Shown one piece after another: positions 14,220-15,203 of a stretch of 15,203 nt of DNA. The notes below the pieces were generated by a model, which did no database searches, was not told the DNA's origin, and worked only from the letters and a program-made list of their open reading frames with translations. This DNA is from Candidatus Aquidulcis frankliniae (GTDB lineage Bacteria > Chloroflexota > Limnocylindria > Limnocylindrales > Limnocylindraceae). Numbering within the stretch: the first letter of the stretch is position 1; every line of letters begins with the position of its first letter. Both the position numbers and the translations under genes were made by a program. The stretch covers positions 1 to 15,203 of the forward strand of contig RFPZ01000029.1 in assembly GCA_009925905.1 (NCBI GenBank), written 5' to 3'.

Positions 14220-14225
14220 ATCATA
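14220..14225 (-). promoter_or_regulatory. Probable -10 box of the ACT-like gene (leaderless)
   Basis: The minus strand reads TATGAT, 6 nt before the ATG at 14213. It is the best consensus match among the boxes of this type in the window. It probably drives the ACT-xth-sua5-yczE run. Confidence 0.55.
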
Positions 14226-14252
14226 GAGGTGGAACTGTGCCGAGGGTGGGAA

Positions 14253-14282
14253 CCGGGCGCACCCCCAAGGGGGTACGCCCGG
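14253..14282 (-). terminator. Hairpin terminator after the MFS gene
   Basis: Two 14-nt arms form a hairpin with 13 base pairs, one C/A mismatch (14260 with 14275) and a 2-nt loop. On the plus strand the arms are CCGGGCGCACCCCC and GGGGGTACGCCCGG. It begins 6 nt after the MFS stop on the minus strand. The following minus-strand bases are TTCCC, so the U-tract is weak. It separates the transporter from the ACT-like gene promoter. Confidence 0.75.
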
Positions 14283-14288
14283 CGCCAC

Positions 14289-15203
14289 TTACATTTCGGC
14301 TGGAGCGCCCTTCGCTCCGCCACGGAGCGGGATCTCCTCGATTAGCGTTGCGGCGACGAACGCCACAAGGCTGGCCACCACGGAGAGCCAGAAGATTGAG
14401 CCGATCGCATCGGCGATACCCGCCTTGATCGCGGTGAAGAAGGCGTCGAGGTACTGCAGAGGGATCAGGCCGATCAGGGCCTGGTCAAACTGCCCACCAA
14501 CGTTGGTGAGCTGTGCCAGATCGCCGCCGATCGCGGTGAAGAATGGGGTGAACGTGCCTGCGGGCGCCGCCTTCGCCAACTCCGCTGGGATGGTGGTTGC
14601 AAGCTGCCCACCGAAGTAGGAGCCCACAAGTGCCAAGCCCACCGATCCGCCGACCTGACGGAAGAAGGTGAGGTTCGACGTTGCAGCGCCAAGGAACTTG
14701 AACGGCACGGCGTTCTGCACCACGATCGTAAAGACCGAAAGGGTTGGTCCAACGCCTAGACCGGCGAGGAACATCCAGAAACGCAAAACCCACGGATCGG
14801 TGTCCGCCTTGATATTCGTCAGCAGCACGGATGCTGCAGCAACGAGCAAGATTGCCCCAAGGATGAGCGACTTATAGCGACCGCGTCGCGCGACCATCTG
14901 TCCGGCGGCAACCGAGCTGATAATCACGCCCAACAGGAGCGGGAGCGTTGCATACCCAGAGTTCGTGGCCGTCTCACCGAGTACCGTCTGGAAGTAGCGT
15001 GGCAAGAAGATGATTGAGGCGAAGAAGCCGAACGAGGCGAAGAACGAGGCCGCAGCCGCGGCCGCAAAGGTGCGGTTTCGGAAGAGCTCGAGCGGAATGA
15101 TTGGCTCCTCGACCTTTGCCTCAATGAAGAGGAAGAGTCCGAGCAGCGCAAGTCCGAGTGAGATGAGGCCAGCAACCTCTGGCGTCGCAAACGCGTTCGT
15201 CTG
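14289..15203 (-). CDS. MFS transporter, DHA2 (EmrB/QacA) type, partial (5' end outside the window)
   Basis: The open frame runs to the window edge, giving the last 304 residues. The start is missing; a TTG at 15005 is internal, because the frame upstream continues with family-typical sequence. Visible features are the hydrophobic segment AGLISLGLALLGLFLFIEA, the PIIPLELFRNRTFA element before a helix, FLPRYFQTVLGETATNSGY and GQMVARRGRYKSLILG, the loop and motif-A-like repeat. At least six to seven further helices follow. The C-terminus is short and polar. Such 14-helix proton antiporters export drugs or metabolites; the substrate cannot be inferred. A hairpin lies just after the stop. Confidence 0.85.
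   Translation of the reverse strand, partial: QTNAFATPEVAGLISLGLALLGLFLFIEAKVEEPIIPLELFRNRTFAAAAAASFFASFGFFASIIFLPRYFQTVLGETATNSGYATLPLLLGVIISSVAAGQMVARRGRYKSLILGAILLVAAASVLLTNIKADTDPWVLRFWMFLAGLGVGPTLSVFTIVVQNAVPFKFLGAATSNLTFFRQVGGSVGLALVGSYFGGQLATTIPAELAKAAPAGTFTPFFTAIGGDLAQLTNVGGQFDQALIGLIPLQYLDAFFTAIKAGIADAIGSIFWLSVVASLVAFVAATLIEEIPLRGGAKGAPAEM

Noticed and set aside
14214..14288. Extended start of the ACT-like gene
   Set aside because: It would translate the hairpin terminator and the -10-like box. The domain begins at 14213.
1..15203. Mobile elements, CRISPR arrays or integration at the tRNA
   Set aside because: No transposase, integrase, direct repeats or spaced repeats are visible. 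The tRNA 3' end is not duplicated in the window as far as I can see.

Overview
The window is a dense, GC-rich bacterial chromosomal segment with almost no intergenic space. It holds about 17 protein genes and one tRNA, and I see no mobile element, CRISPR array or prophage. PyrR, a PyrB/PyrC/PyrE set, a PyrK/PyrDB-like pair, a fused CtaA-CtaB haem A/O synthase and repeated signs of leaderless transcription suggest a Terrabacteria-type organism. My best guess is Chloroflexota, possibly a freshwater Limnocylindria-like lineage, or a relative of Actinomycetota. This assignment is inference, because there is no rRNA in the window.

Layout. Positions 23-98 (-) encode tRNA-Gly(CCC). Divergent from it, lipB (149-886) is coupled to a GalT-like gene (883-1668). 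Then comes a pyrimidine cluster: pyrR (1742), pyrB (2337), pyrC (3320), three tightly coupled unknown genes (4729-5872), a pyrK-like gene (5879), a pyrD-like gene (6731) and pyrE (7758-8468). On the other strand follows a thioredoxin-fold lipoprotein (8469-9437). It shares a 48-bp divergent promoter region with ctaA-ctaB (9486-11321). The rest is on the minus strand. In transcription order it is: the end of a DHA2-type MFS transporter (14289 to the window edge), a hairpin terminator, a small ACT-like protein (13926-14213), exodeoxyribonuclease III (13087-13911), Sua5/TsaC (12029-13090) and a YczE-type membrane protein (11332-12018). That run meets ctaAB at a perfect inverted repeat.

How the genes work together. 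PyrB, PyrC and PyrE supply three steps of de novo UMP synthesis, and PyrR is the likely sensor. A hairpin with an AGAG loop just before the pyrR ribosome binding site is a candidate RNA target. carA, carB and pyrF are not in the window. CtaAB makes haem A for a terminal oxidase, and the divergent redox lipoprotein may serve envelope or oxidase maturation.

The most interesting point is that the PyrD-like protein keeps the fold and the FMN-phosphate loop but has lost the catalytic cysteine and nearly every orotate-binding residue of class 1B dihydroorotate dehydrogenase. Its PyrK-like partner keeps all four Fe-S cysteines but has lost the usual flavin and nucleotide signature motifs. Either this is a strongly altered dehydrogenase or a repurposed iron-sulfur flavoprotein inside a pyrimidine operon. 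The GalT-like protein similarly lacks the HPH catalytic segment. Six genes carry a TANNNT-like box only 6-7 nt before the ATG, which points to widespread leaderless transcripts.
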